Assembly: GCF_032118995.1 (NCBI RefSeq)
Contig: NC_092651.1
Coordinates: 25,156,349 to 25,220,348 of the forward strand
Length of the DNA: 64,000 bases
Reading direction: 5' to 3'
Source of the DNA: Asterias amurensis
Lineage: Eukaryota > Echinodermata > Asteroidea > Forcipulatida > Asteriidae
The first letter of the stretch is position 1, and each line of letters starts with the position of its first letter. This document shows positions 42,296-52,690 of this stretch, one piece after another. Under the pieces are notes generated by a model, which was not told the origin of the DNA, did no database searches, and saw only the letters and a program-made list of their open reading frames with translations. The position numbers were made by a program, and so were the translations under genes.

Positions 42296-42690
42296 TCAGA
42301 TGCAATTGTGTTCGCCATGCAATACTGTCCGCTCCGGACACTTTTGCATATGCAATCGTGTCCGGGGTATATGCAAAAACCTACTTATACGCAGCATGAA
42401 TATCCACGTGTATTATGATTGCAGCGGCCGAAAATTTCCCATGTCATTCATGACATGCACTTAGCTTGTAAAAAAGGGGCGAACGTGTTCCGTCGACCAA
42501 GGGCGTTTAATTTACTGCAAGGACGGTTTTGCACGGGGGCGGACACAACTGCATATGCAAATGTGTCCGGGCGGACACAATTGCATTATGCAGCAGCGCC
42601 CGGGCGGACAGTATTGCATATGCACAACCGTCCGGCAGACATTATTGCATATGCAATAATGTCCTCCGGATAGTATTGCATAGATGACAT
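42296..42690. repeat. Array of two interleaved palindromes
   Basis: TTGCATATGCAA-type palindromes alternate with TGTCCGGGCGGACA-type palindromes with a ~30-bp period, most regular at 42535-42690. Confidence 0.85.
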
Positions 42691-43093
42691 AGACGACACC
42701 CACTCATTTTAAGTATAGCAAAGAAGTTTGCCAATTGGGCCAAGTATGATATAAAATGTATGACATGAAGTATACTTATGCAAAGTAAAATAACTTATAC
42801 CGACTTACCGTCCTATCTTATTAGAATCTGCAAATGAGTTGCCGTGGATGCATTTTTTGTATTAATTAAAAATCTTTAGACATTATTACAACAAATTCAA
42901 GTTGAACTATGAGGGCTGTCCATGTTTTATAAACGTATAAATAATTATATCGAAATGTGTTTACAACCATAAAACGAGGGTACAACAAGCCCGCTGTCAA
43001 CGATACAAATGTATTGGTCCGCGCGACCCATGACTAAATTTCAATTCCTCCCGCGTGTTATTCTACCAAGTAAACAAAAACATCCATAAGTAC

Positions 43094-43429
43094 CTTGACT
43101 GATGTCACCATAGCCCCATCTGCCTTCTGACACTCCGATTCGGCCCGGGTGGGGAGCGTGATTCCACAGCTCCGAACCGCCTGCAATCGGTGCTCCCATC
43201 CCCGTCGCTCCCCTCCTCTCTCCTCCGCTGCTGGAACATGGTTCTCGTCCTTTAAGGAGGAGGGTATACGCGGTGATGAAGACGGGGTCAGCAAGATGGT
43301 GCTGGCGACATTCTTAGTGGATTTATTAGGCGACGATGTGGAAGACGAGAGTGAAGAACTGGATGTGGAATTCTTATTGCGGAAACGGAATAAAGAGCCC
43401 GCGGTCGTGCTGATGTGTCTGCCAGCCAT
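43094..43429 (-). CDS. Possible first coding exon of an unrecognised gene
   Basis: A 112-codon open frame starts MAGRHISTTAGSLFRFRNK in a good start context (ACAAGATGG) and ends ...MVTSVK at a GTACTT donor in phase 0. A Ser-rich stretch (about residues 21-60) is followed by a charged stretch (EERGGERRGWEHRLQAV). The local DNA is richer in G, C and CpG than its surroundings, as at a promoter or first exon. I do not recognise the family and found no convincing next exon between 37.6 and 43 kb. It could be an upstream alternative first exon of WDR19, because the phase fits exon 2, but that is speculation. Confidence 0.4.
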
Positions 43430-45035
43430 CTTGTTGTTAGCGTCTCTTAGGTTCAGTCACCCCTGATTACGTTGTCTTTGACTCCATCAACTGCATTGTG
43501 ATTCTTTTCATAGGGTTTCACCTACAAAGCTTAAATTAGATTATAGATGACTTAAATTGGGTCTTCTTCGACAGATGTTTTCCGTCCAGATGGGCAGCAG
43601 CAGTGAGGGTCAAGAAATCACAGTATTCCTTTTCATCATTCAGTAATTGCTTTGAGATGCATCATTCACGAGCAGGGGTTGTGTCCTCGCTGAACACAAC
43701 ACTGGAGATGTATGAGGTTATCTATCATATCTTTACTCTATGGTTATACTAAGACCAAAATAAATATTGGAACTGATGATGAATGTTGGGAATCCAGTGT
43801 CATTGAAATCATAATATTATTCTAAAAGGTCTTTCATAATGGTTCAAAAGATCGTGTCAAGTGTTGGCCTGAACGCAATGCTGTTACCAAAGGTGCCCAC
43901 TATGCATTACAAGCATGTTCGTGGCTTAGAATGCCGCTCCTCATCACTTTTTGTTATACCTGACCGTAAAGCTCTCGTGTTAAATGCATGTAATGCTTTA
44001 CAAAGGAGGAAAATTAATGCATTTTCCCAAAGGAATAAGCACACAACCATGCGCGGCTATAGGTGAATCGGGTCGACTCTGAGACTGTGTATTATTCAGC
44101 AATTATGAGCCAAGCAGTGATAGAAATGCTACGTACTGATGACGTCACTGCTGCAGAGAATGAGTAGTCAACGTAGCCGTTTATGATCGCATTGATTGGG
44201 GGGGGGGGGGACTCTGGTGATAGTGAGTGCAGAGCACACTTACTGGCGGGCCGTCTGAGCTAAAAATAGGCTCGGGCCCTTGGGTATTTTGCATACAAGG
44301 AACGGGTATAGGAAAAGCATGAACGTGTTCGATGTGGCAGCTCGTTGTTTTCATAATGGCCTGAAATTGACACTGCATTGCTAATTATCTTGGAAATTGG
44401 ATGCATAACTCTGTGTGCTTATGCTTCTGCCGCTTTTATTAAATTAATTAATTTACTCAAATCTGAGAAACATGGCGGTGCAAAGTCACACCTGGAATTA
44501 CCTGAATCTAAAACAGACATGTTAAACACAAACTGTACAAATTCACTTTTCCAAAATAATTTTTCTCCCACATCTAAAACTGGACTTTTTCATCATAAAC
44601 GTAAAGCTGTAACAAAATAATAAACGGCGGGCTATACGGATCCAAATATTTTTTTTTTTAAACACTAGCAATTTTGTGAGCTCTATCAACAGATGGAGCG
44701 GCTTTATATAATGCATAAAAAACAAGTATAGTATAGGTTCAGCTCAGACTGAAAATTAGGCCTACAACTAATAACATCTCTATTGTGGGGCTGGAGATAT
44801 CTGCCACCCCCCCCCCCCCCCGCCCTCAAGATGAACTATTTCCATAGCTCTATGACTGTTTCATAACTTCTTCTGACAGTGCCTTCGGTTAATTTCCTAG
44901 AACATAATCGCCAGGGACCAATTATTTTCCAATGACGAAAATGGATTCGGTTGATCTTTGCAGTATTGTGGGAGCGAAATTAATAAACAAATACCTAGGG
45001 TATAAATGGGTAGGCCTACCTGCGAGGGTAGAGGT

Positions 45036-45423
45036 TAAAGGAACACGTTGCCTTGGATCGGACGAGTTGGTCTATAAAAAGTGTTTGTAACCCTTTGATA
45101 TAAAAAGCATATGGTTAGAAAGATGTTTTAAAAGTAGAATACAATGATCTACACAAGTATGCCTCGAAATTGCACGGTTTTCCTTTTACCTCGTCGACTA
45201 ACACGGTCGGCCATTATGGGAGTCAAATTGTTGACTCCCATAAATGGCCGACCGTGTTATTCGCAAAGTAAAAGGACGACCACGCAATTTCGAGGCAAAT
45301 GTGTGTAGATCATTATATTCTACTTTTGAATTATCTATCTAACCATTATGCATTTCATAACAAACGGTTTCACACGCTTTTCAAAGACCAACTCGTCCGA
45401 TCCAAGGCAACGTGTTCCTTTGA
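45036..45423. repeat. Family D hairpin element
   Basis: Best-preserved copy: GGAACACGTTGCCTTGG to its exact complement CCAAGGCAACGTGTTCC; inner GACTAACACGGTCGGCCAT arms. Confidence 0.92.
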
Positions 45424-45464
45424 TATTGTGTATGAAAAAGCCATCGTAGCGCTACGGCAGCTCG

Positions 45465-45605
45465 GGCGGGCTGTGTACTCCCTATAGTAGGGAGATGAGA
45501 AACATTTAAACGGGATGTTTTTGGCCCAATGACCAGGGCACTAATGTAAAGCGCATTGAGACATGTTATTGTGAAATGCGCGATATAAGAATTTGTTATT
45601 ATTTT
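45465..45605 (+). mobile_element. S1 SINE, 3' fragment
   Basis: GGGAGATGAGAAACATTTAA, GGCCCAATGACCAGG and GAAATGCGCGATATAAG match the S1 tail. Confidence 0.6.
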
Positions 45606-46106
45606 TATTTTATAATCTTGCCTACACTAATTTGAAGTGATATACAATCATGTACAGCCTAGGCTACTTAATGGGAAGCAGCCGTTGTCCTAGTGAACGC
45701 CGCCGGAATGGGCTGTTTGGGAGGATGATTAAAAAGGGGGGCGCTATCAGAATAAATTTGTACACGGTTCACCGTATAAGGGGACAGAGTGACAGATTCT
45801 CCCGGGGGGGGGGGTGCATATTAAGTCTCCTGCCAAGACCGCCCTTGCTTTAGCTTGTGGCATGGTATCATCAGGGGATCCAACTTTTTTTCAACCTCAT
45901 GGGGTTTCCCAAGTATTTTTTTTTAACTTCATGATGAATCATATTTACAGACACCATTGTGGACATTTTAGTGTCTTGATAAACAGATCATACGACATCA
46001 TGAGGGAAACAAGAAACCATTTTTTGTTCTAGCAGACGACGCTGCGTAAAATACTTTGTGAACTACAGAGGGCGCAGTTCAGGAAGTAGGGTAAACATCA
46101 CGCACG

Positions 46107-46286
46107 ATGGCGAAGGACAAAGTCTTGGAGTTTGTTACATTTTCTATTGTTTTTATGGTGCTTTCCTGTCAACTTGCCTCCAGTACTTCATCGATTGAAG
46201 ACAATTTTAACCAGTTCATCTTAAAATATGAGAGGTCGTACGTGAACGGATCTTCAGAATACCAGAAACGCCTTGGATATTTTAAG
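46107..46286 (+). CDS. CTSO: CTSO coding exon 1
   Basis: Residues 1-60. The Met opens a hydrophobic signal segment (FVTFSIVFMVLSCQLASS), then FNQFILKYERSYVNG of the propeptide. The start context GCACGATGG is favourable. Donor GTTAGT after YFK, phase 0. Confidence 0.92.
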
Positions 46287-49200
46287 GTTAGTTGTCTAAA
46301 CTATTCGATTTTTTTTCACATCATAAACTATAAAAAGAATGGAAACGTAATGTGTGACAGAAATCGCTTCTGCTGTGGCCAAGGTGAATCACAGTCGTGG
46401 GGCAGCAGCTATCATTTTGTTTATAAGGTTAAAATAAACTAAAGTTTAGTATTATTTATAGGTATGGTTGTATCATTAGTTTAATCAATCATTCTTAAAA
46501 TGTAAACTATTTTAATTTATTCTCTTTGGGTTTTGTAGTTTTGGTCTTGCCAATGAATGAAGCACTTATGGAATTTCCTTTGCCCCTTTTGGAAGTTTGG
46601 GCATGAGTGCGTGAGGCTGAAAGTTCAAGCCAGGCGATGAGATGTACGCCTGGATTTGTTTTGAATGGTCAATACAGTTAATGTTTTAGCTACCAGATCC
46701 TCAAGTCAAGGATCTAGTAGCAAAGAGGAATAATTATTTTTAAAGAGAAATAAACTCCAACATCCATTAAAACTCCTTATTTTAACTTATTTAACGGCAG
46801 TCATATAGAAAATTTTCCTCCATTTCTTGTATTTATTTTTTACTAAGCTATTTCGCCTTAAATACCCCTGATTAATAACAGGCTAGTCTTGGTCGTCATG
46901 AACAGCTAAACTCTCTTCGAGTTCATCCTGAAGATGCGATCTTCGGAGTCACGAGATACTCTGATCTTAGCCCAGAGGAGTTTGCTGCCACTGTACTGGG
47001 AAAACGATCCAACAACTTTGCTTCCAGAGCGGCACGACCCGACTTCGGATTGGTTAATTTCAGAGGTAGTGATGGTAGTCTCCGAGCGAACAAGCTTCCA
47101 CTCAAATATAGTTTGTGAGTAAATAACAACAACAAAAATTCTCCATTATGACATTAATAATAATAATAATACCGATCGTCTTATATAGCACACATATCTG
47201 CCATAAAGGTAGTCATGGCGCTGAGTTTATTACAAACTTCTAGAAAGATAGGTTATTGAAGTGATGAATTCTGAGACCCAATTATGTATAGCACCTTATA
47301 CTAATGGTCTTCAAGGTGCTACGGCATTCAGCAGCCTTCTCTAACTCCGTCTCTAACTGGGTTATTATTATGGATGCTAAATGTGGTCTCTTAAGGGTTA
47401 ACTCAAGATTGTCTGTGGTAGATTTGTTTCAGTGTCAATAATCTCAGTTTTTAATTGATAATAAATTGTTAGGGCATATTATTGGGATTAAAAAAAATCT
47501 ACCGATACACAGATGCTATTTTACTTATATTTTACTAGTTGTACTAAAAATCCGAAGCTAAGAGTCTGTTATTTTCTTTCCCCTCTGCAGGCTTGACAAA
47601 AAACCTTCTGTATTGACGCCAGTCAAGAACCAAGGATCTGTAAGTTTGATCTAAAAACCAAAGTGGAGACCAATCTTGGTTTAAGACAGTGATAAACAAT
47701 TATTTTGTTGTATTTGTTTTTTACCCTTTCTCACCGATGTTTATAAAGCACTGTATACTCAGCACTTTTCCGAGTTCTGTAAACAAAAAATCCACATGCA
47801 AATCACTCGGGTGTGATTCGAATCCACTACCTTTGCATTGCTAGAGCAGATGTCTTACCACTAAAACCCCGAGCTAGCCTGGTGGCTAGAGGCTAGGAAT
47901 AATTTCACATAAAGTATTGGTCTCTGAATCATCGGATCAAATTTGTTCTGTTCTTAATTTCTTTGTATTTTCTCTATCTTCTCTTTTACATGATTGTATT
48001 TGCTTGGCCGTATCTTCACATCCGTTTGTCTGTTAATAGTGTGGAGGATGCTGGTGAGAATTTAAACAGTTGTTTAGACTTAAAGGCACTGGACACTATT
48101 GGTTATTACTCAAAATAATTGTTGGCATAAAAACTTCATAATGAGCTATGGAGAGCTGTTGTGAGAAACGGCTCCCTCGGAAGTAACATAGTTTTGGGGA
48201 AAAGTAATTTTTGTTCAAAATATTTGAATTTAATAAGAGACCTCAGCTGAGGTCTCAAATCCAAGGCATCTGAAAGCACACAACTTGTGCGTCAAGGGTG
48301 TTTTTCTTCCATTATTCTCTCACAACTTTGACGACCAGTTGAATCCAAATTTTCACAGGTTTGTTATTTTGTGCATATATGGTGAGATACACCAAGTGAG
48401 AAGACTGGTCTTTGACAATTACCAAAAGTGTCCAGGGGTCGATTTCACAAAGAGTTAGGACTATTCCTAACTTAGGACTAGTCCTAGGAGATATACAAAT
48501 TGCATGGATAGTCCTAAGTTAGGACGAGTAACTGGTCCTAACTCGAGATAAGACTAGACCTAACTCTTTGTGAAATCCACCCCAGTGCTTTTAACCATAG
48601 CCGATCTAGGTGTCACTCGAAGGCTGCATGGTTTAACTAGCTAGTCCAACTGGATCAACCAAACCTTGGCCGGAGCACTAATTCTCTAGTAAATTCATGA
48701 AGTAATGTCACCTTTTCAAGATGGCAGTTTACCGTGACGGAAAAAGTTTGCAATCCCACACAAATCTCCTAGAGTAATAATTATAATAATAATTGTGGCT
48801 TCTTATATAGCGCACATGTCCGTCACCCAGTAGTGGTTAGAGTAGTGGTTAGAATTATGCTATAACTTAAGTGGTAGTAAGTTTTTGACAGTAAATTATG
48901 CCAGTCATAAAGCAAATAATCATTATTGCAGAATTATGCTGGTTATTTGTTACGGGCCAATACATTGGTGGCCGAGCGGATAAGAGCACCGAATTCAAGC
49001 TCTGGTGCTTCTGTTCATCAGAGTGTGGGTTCGAATCCCAGTCGTGACACTTGTGTCCCTAAGCAAGACACTTAAGTATAATTGCTTCTCTCCACCCAGG
49101 TAAATGGGTACCTGTGAGGGCAGAGGTGGTTCTTGTGATTGATTTAGCCGAGTAGCGCATATTATTGTTGCACAGGCTGCATGCTCCCCACCAGGGAGCT

Positions 49201-52200
49201 GAGATGGTTTAAGGAGTGGTTTAAGGCCCAGTGACCAGGTGTAATTATGTGAAGCGCTTTGGGACGCCCTCCGGGTGTGAAAAGCGCTATATAAAAACGG
49301 GTTAATATTATTATTATTATTGTTTCTGTTTATCAATTACGCTGCGATATTTGACAAATCATATTCAATAGAAGCAGTCAAGTGAAACATAGAAAAAGCA
49401 GGGCAAACTGACTAAAGATTCTTTCTCCCGATCATGTAACCCCACAGGGCCTTCACTATTGTAGAGTGCCTGGAGACTCAGCATGCCCTCAAGTCTGGCA
49501 CCCTGTATGACCTAAGCACCCAGCAGGTGATGGATTGCAACAATGTCACCGGTGATCATGGATGCACGGGTGGCAGTCTATGCGGTACCCTAGACTGGCT
49601 CCAAGAGTCGAAGGAGAAGATCGTACTAGAGAAGGATTATCCCTATAAGGGAAAGACAGAGACTTGTAAACACTTGGAAGAGTAAGTCAATAGGAGACGC
49701 TGACGGCAGCAAACATAATGGTTTTTTTTTTTTGCGGTTCTGAGCGCGCGTGTGGCATGCTCAGTATTGCGCTCATAGGTCTGAGCATGCACACTACTGT
49801 GAAAAAGGACTGTCTACAAGTCTCCAAGCATGCAGGCCTGTATGCTTTGTTTTTGAAAGGGCAAGGGCACCAAGGCATTTGCTCCTTGGTAAAGGACAAC
49901 CCATGAGGGTATTGTAAATTTCTACTTGAGCATTTCAAGGGCACCAAGGCAATGACCATGGAGGCAATTACCTTCTTTGCCTCTGTAAAGTATCAGACCT
50001 TTGTGAGATGTTAAAGAACGAAGAGTTCTTGTGGGGGGATATCTTGAGATGATGTCAGTAATGTTGATCGGTGAAGTGCCATGTAGAGATTGTAAGACAA
50101 GAAGGAGAATCTTGAAGGAAATGCGGTCGATGATGGAAAGCCAAGGAACTTCAGTATCGGGGTTATGTGGGTCGTGGGCTTGGATAATGTGACCAGACGA
50201 GCAGATCCTTTCTGTAGTCGTTGAAGTTTATCAATTAGATTGTGTGGCAAGTTGTAACAGAGTGAATTGAAAAAATCTAGACGGAATGATATGAATGCAT
50301 AAACCAGTTGCTCTGTAGCTTCGTGGTCTAGGCGTTAGGCTCCACAGAGGTAAAATTCAGGAAGGGAAACAACGGAGCCAGTCTGATACTTAACTGTTTT
50401 GTCTTTTCAGAAGCGGCTTGGTTTATCAGAAAAACTACACATGTCAATCGTAAGTAAATTCTGTCTAACACAGACCAGTAGAGCAGAATGTATTGTAATT
50501 GATTAAATTTCGGGTTCAAGTAAAATACTGAAATTCTGACAAAATACCTCGCCAGTGTAATGCATTTTAGCGACTATTATGCAGTTTCTGCGTCTTGACC
50601 CCTAATTCGCCTAAGACAGCACCCTTTTCAAGATGATTCGGCTTATGTTTTGTTGCAAATATTTGTGATCTACATTGGTATATCATGATGTCCTGTTAAG
50701 GAAATTGTGTTATTCGTTGAGGAAAACATTTAATTTCCATAAAGAGTAAAAAGAAACATGATTTCCTCATGTCTTTGTGCACAAAACTAGACACATGTAC
50801 ACCTCAGCAATGGCGCACGGTGCTAAACACCTGTGTGCCTGGTGCGCGTCGGATCGGTCTATACCCTATATCATCTTTCTCTTTGTCTTCCTCTTTTCTT
50901 TTTCCGTGTCCTAGGTTGCCAATCCATTATTCTTGTTGTCCATCTATTGTCATTTCTTTAGGCAGTGTGTCCAGCCCATCTCCATTTAGCTGGTTTTATT
51001 GTCCTTATGATGTCTCTTACTCCAGTTTTCTTGTGTATTTATCTGTATTTATTCCTGCCATCAATTTAACCAAACTCTTCCTAACTTAAGACTTATCTTA
51101 GGACGTAGGACGAGTCCGTACCCTGCACTGTAGCATGCAGACCTTAAGATTAATCCTAAGTTAGGACGAGTTACTCGTCCTAACGTCCTAACTTGAGATA
51201 AGATGAGTCCTAACTCTTTGTGAAATCGACCCCTGCCTCTTATTGCGATTTGTCTCTCCATTGGTCTGTGTGCTGTGTAAAGTTTTTGTTCAATTTGATC
51301 CCTTACTCCCTTGTTTCAGATATAAAGATAACGAAGGGGAGATGGTAGCTAAGTTGTACAATCACGGTCCGTTAGTAGCGGCCGTAGACGCCACATCATT
51401 CCAAGACTACATGGGTGGAATAATACAGCACCATTGCACTGACAGATACGACAACCATGCTGTGCAAATCATTGGCTACGACAGATCTGGTAAGTCTTAA
51501 CGGAACGCTACAGAATTGGTAAGAAAACAAAATCGTCACGGTCTAATGATGATGATAAAACATCCCTTGAATAATTCTGCCTGAAATGTCATATTTGATG
51601 AGAGATAAATAATTTAACTTTGCGTTTGGAGTTTATCGCTCTGTGAGCTTTTTTTTTCATTTCATTTTTTTGCATCAATGTCATGCAAAATGTGTAATCG
51701 GTTTTTCACTATTTTCTCGTGACCCAGATGGCTGATCCATCTCAAACTGCTACAGGTTTTTCAGTTTATATATATGGTGGATTACATAAAGTGCTTACAC
51801 TGCCAGCAACTGTTTTCTTTAAACAGGCCTATTTATTTGCCTGGATTTTTGAAATGATTTGAGGTTATTTTCACAGAACTCCCCTCGCCCATTGTACTTT
51901 CTTGAGACAGGTGAGAAAGATGCCTTGTTTCAAATCCATTATTAGATGTGATTAGATTAGTTTTGGGTTTGAACAAAGGAAAATCGGATTACTGTACCGG
52001 CGCTCTTCCAACTGAGCTATCCAGCTCTATGTTCAATATCTTTGTTCGGAGTCGCATCTCCTTAAGGTGATCCCCTGGCTGCCGCTTCCCAGGTTGTATC
52101 GTAAAGTCGGTAACGGAAGGACGCCAATGCCCATTATGTTAAAAAATACTCTTTATTTGTTCATGTTGTAGAGGATCTCTCTCTCTCTTTCATTGTGCTT

Positions 52201-52351
52201 TTTTCTCTCTTCGCAACCAGGAGACATTCCCTACTACATTATCCGTAACTCCTGGGGAACCAGCTGGGGCCTTGACGGGTACCTGTACATAAAGATTGGT
52301 GGTAATCTCTGCGGAATCGCTAACAGTGTAGGGAGTCTGGACACCAACTAA
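46107..52351 (+). CDS. CTSO: Cathepsin O, papain-family (C1A) lysosomal cysteine protease (complete, 8 coding exons)
   Basis: Exons 46107-46286, 46882-47114, 47591-47639, 48040-48053, 49448-49681, 50411-50449, 51320-51489 and 52221-52351 splice in frame to 349 residues (human CTSO 321, from memory). A signal peptide covers about residues 1-26. An I29-type inhibitory propeptide follows, with the cathepsin O-like ASLGRHEQLNSLRVHPED and FGVTRYSDLSPEEFAATVLG. The catalytic set is complete: oxyanion Gln152, Cys158 (CGGCWAF), His296 (DNHAVQIIGYD), Asn316 (IRNSWGTSWG). The stretch YMGGIIQHHC is diagnostic of cathepsin O. Odd points: the usual DWR at the mature start is replaced by Ser-Leu-Leu-Asp, and the active Cys sits in a 14-nt exon. 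The expected role is proteolysis in lysosomes. It faces TDO2 tail to tail. Confidence 0.95.
46882..47114 (+). CDS. CTSO: CTSO coding exon 2
   Basis: Residues 61-138: rest of the propeptide, ending ANKLPLKYS. Acceptor AATAACAG, donor GTGAGT; final Leu codon split 2+1. Confidence 0.94.
47591..47639 (+). CDS. CTSO: CTSO coding exon 3 (oxyanion glutamine)
   Basis: Residues 138-154: LDKKPSVLTPVKNQGS. Gln152 of the papain KNQGS motif is here. Acceptor CCTCTGCAG, donor GTAAGT, phase 0. Confidence 0.93.
47745..47885 (-). mobile_element. S4 SINE, minus strand
   Basis: Reverse of the S4 layout: ACTGTATACTCAGCACTTTT, GTGATTCGAATCCAC and CTTACCACTAAAACCCCGAG. In CTSO intron 3. Confidence 0.65.
48040..48053 (+). 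CDS. CTSO: CTSO coding exon 4, 14-nt microexon with the catalytic cysteine
   Basis: TGTGGAGGATGCTG lies between the acceptor TTAATAG and the donor GTGAGA. It reads Cys-Gly-Gly-Cys plus two bases of Trp, filling exactly the gap between KNQGS (exon 3) and AFTIVE (exon 5). Without it the enzyme lacks its nucleophile and the frame breaks, because 14 is not a multiple of three. Confidence 0.9.
48080..48595 (-). repeat. Family A MITE interrupted by a family B MITE
   Basis: The A copy runs from 48080 to 48435, is broken within its terminal repeat (GTGTCCAG / AGTGCTTTTAA) and resumes at about 48583. In CTSO intron 4. Confidence 0.85.
48436..48582. repeat. Family B MITE nested in family A
   Basis: Palindrome starting GGGTCGATTTCACAAAG and ending CTTTGTGAAATCCACCC, with CAG on both sides (probable 3-bp target duplication). 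Confidence 0.85.
48966..49320 (+). mobile_element. tRNA-derived SINE (type S1), full length
   Basis: tRNA-like head with A box (TGGCCGAGCGGATAAGAGC) and B box (GGGTTCGAATCCC), then ACACTTGTGTCCCTAAGC and a tail ending GCGCTATATAAAAA with (TTA)n. In CTSO intron 4. Confidence 0.85.
49448..49681 (+). CDS. CTSO: CTSO coding exon 5
   Basis: Residues 159-237: AFTIVECLETQHALKSGTLY, LSTQQVMDCNNVTGDHGCTG, LDWLQESKEKIVLEKDYPY. The DLSTQQVMDC and GCTGG motifs are typical of C1A proteases. Donor GTAAGT. Confidence 0.95.
50011..50250 (-). mobile_element. Reverse-transcriptase remnant
   Basis: Minus strand: LIDKLQRLQKGSARLVTLSK then THITPILKFLGFPS, matching the LQxxQNxAARLV...HITPxL block of non-LTR elements. 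In CTSO intron 5. Confidence 0.65.
50411..50449 (+). CDS. CTSO: CTSO coding exon 6 (39 nt)
   Basis: Residues 237-250: SGLVYQKNYTCQ. Short but needed for phase between exons 5 and 7. Acceptor GTCTTTTCAG, donor GTAAGT. Confidence 0.85.
51077..51237. repeat. Family B MITE in CTSO intron 6
   Basis: Contains GCATGCAGACCTTAAGATTA and ends AACTCTTTGTGAAATCGACC, about 80 bp before CTSO exon 7. Confidence 0.85.
51320..51489 (+). CDS. CTSO: CTSO coding exon 7 (catalytic histidine)
   Basis: Residues 250-307: EMVAKLYNHGPLVAAVDATS, FQDYMGGIIQHHCTDRYDNH, AVQIIGYDRS. His296 is the catalytic histidine. Acceptor TTGTTTCAG, donor GTAAGT. Confidence 0.96.
52221..52351 (+). CDS. CTSO: CTSO coding exon 8 (catalytic asparagine, stop)
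   Basis: Residues 307-349: DIPYYIIRNSWGTSWGLDGY then LYIKIGGNLCGIANSVGSLD, ending Thr-Asn and TAA at 349-351 of the line (52349-52351). Asn316 completes the triad. A SINE begins immediately after the stop. Confidence 0.96.
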
Positions 52352-52690
52352 GTGCCACATTTGTAGAGTGGTTAAGAGCATCAAATTCAAGTTCTGGTGC
52401 TAAGTCACCAGATTGTGGGTTCGAATCCCGGTCGTGACACTTGTGTCCTTGAGCAAGATACTTAACTATAATTGCTTCTCTTCACCCAGGGGTATAAATG
52501 GGTACCTGCAAGGGTAGAGGTTGATATTGTGAATGAAAAAGCCTTTGGAGCAGTATAAACTGTTGCCCAGGTTGTATACTCCCAAGGGAGCTGAGAAACA
52601 TTACAGGGATGTTATTGGCCCTATGACACTATATGTAAAGCGCATTGATACGGTTATTGTGAAATGCGCTTATATAAGAGTTATTGTTAC
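52352..52690 (+). mobile_element. S1 SINE directly after the CTSO stop codon
   Basis: AGAGTGGTTAAGAGCATC head, GGGTTCGAATCCCGG B box, GCGCTTATATAAGAG tail. It must form the start of the CTSO 3'UTR. Confidence 0.82.

Larger units (their letters stand above)
37533..43093. other. Region upstream of WDR19: promoter-side DNA and repeats
   Basis: 37540-37860 should hold the WDR19 5'UTR and promoter: a CCAAT-box complement (ATTGG near 37670) and a TTTTGGCGGG (E2F-like) near 37779, both weak evidence. 38306-38490 has a cluster of CCGGGTC half-sites. Inverted-repeat elements lie at 39140-39310 and 41907-42055, MITE copies at 39965-40160 and 41338-41718, and a palindrome array at 42296-42690. No recognisable coding sequence. 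Confidence 0.5.
43430..46106. other. Intergenic DNA before CTSO
   Basis: Contains G- or C-runs at 44199-44209, 44805-44821 and 45803-45813, a family D hairpin (45036-45423) directly followed by a SINE 3' end (45465-45605), and no recognisable exon. The CTSO promoter should lie just before 46107. Confidence 0.5.

Noticed and set aside
43149..43466. 105-codon plus-strand open frame
   Set aside because: Antisense to the more convincing minus-strand first exon, which has better start context and a splice donor.
48966..49050. Possible tRNA-Leu or tRNA-Ser gene
   Set aside because: Only the tRNA head of a SINE; followed by a SINE body and shared with other copies.
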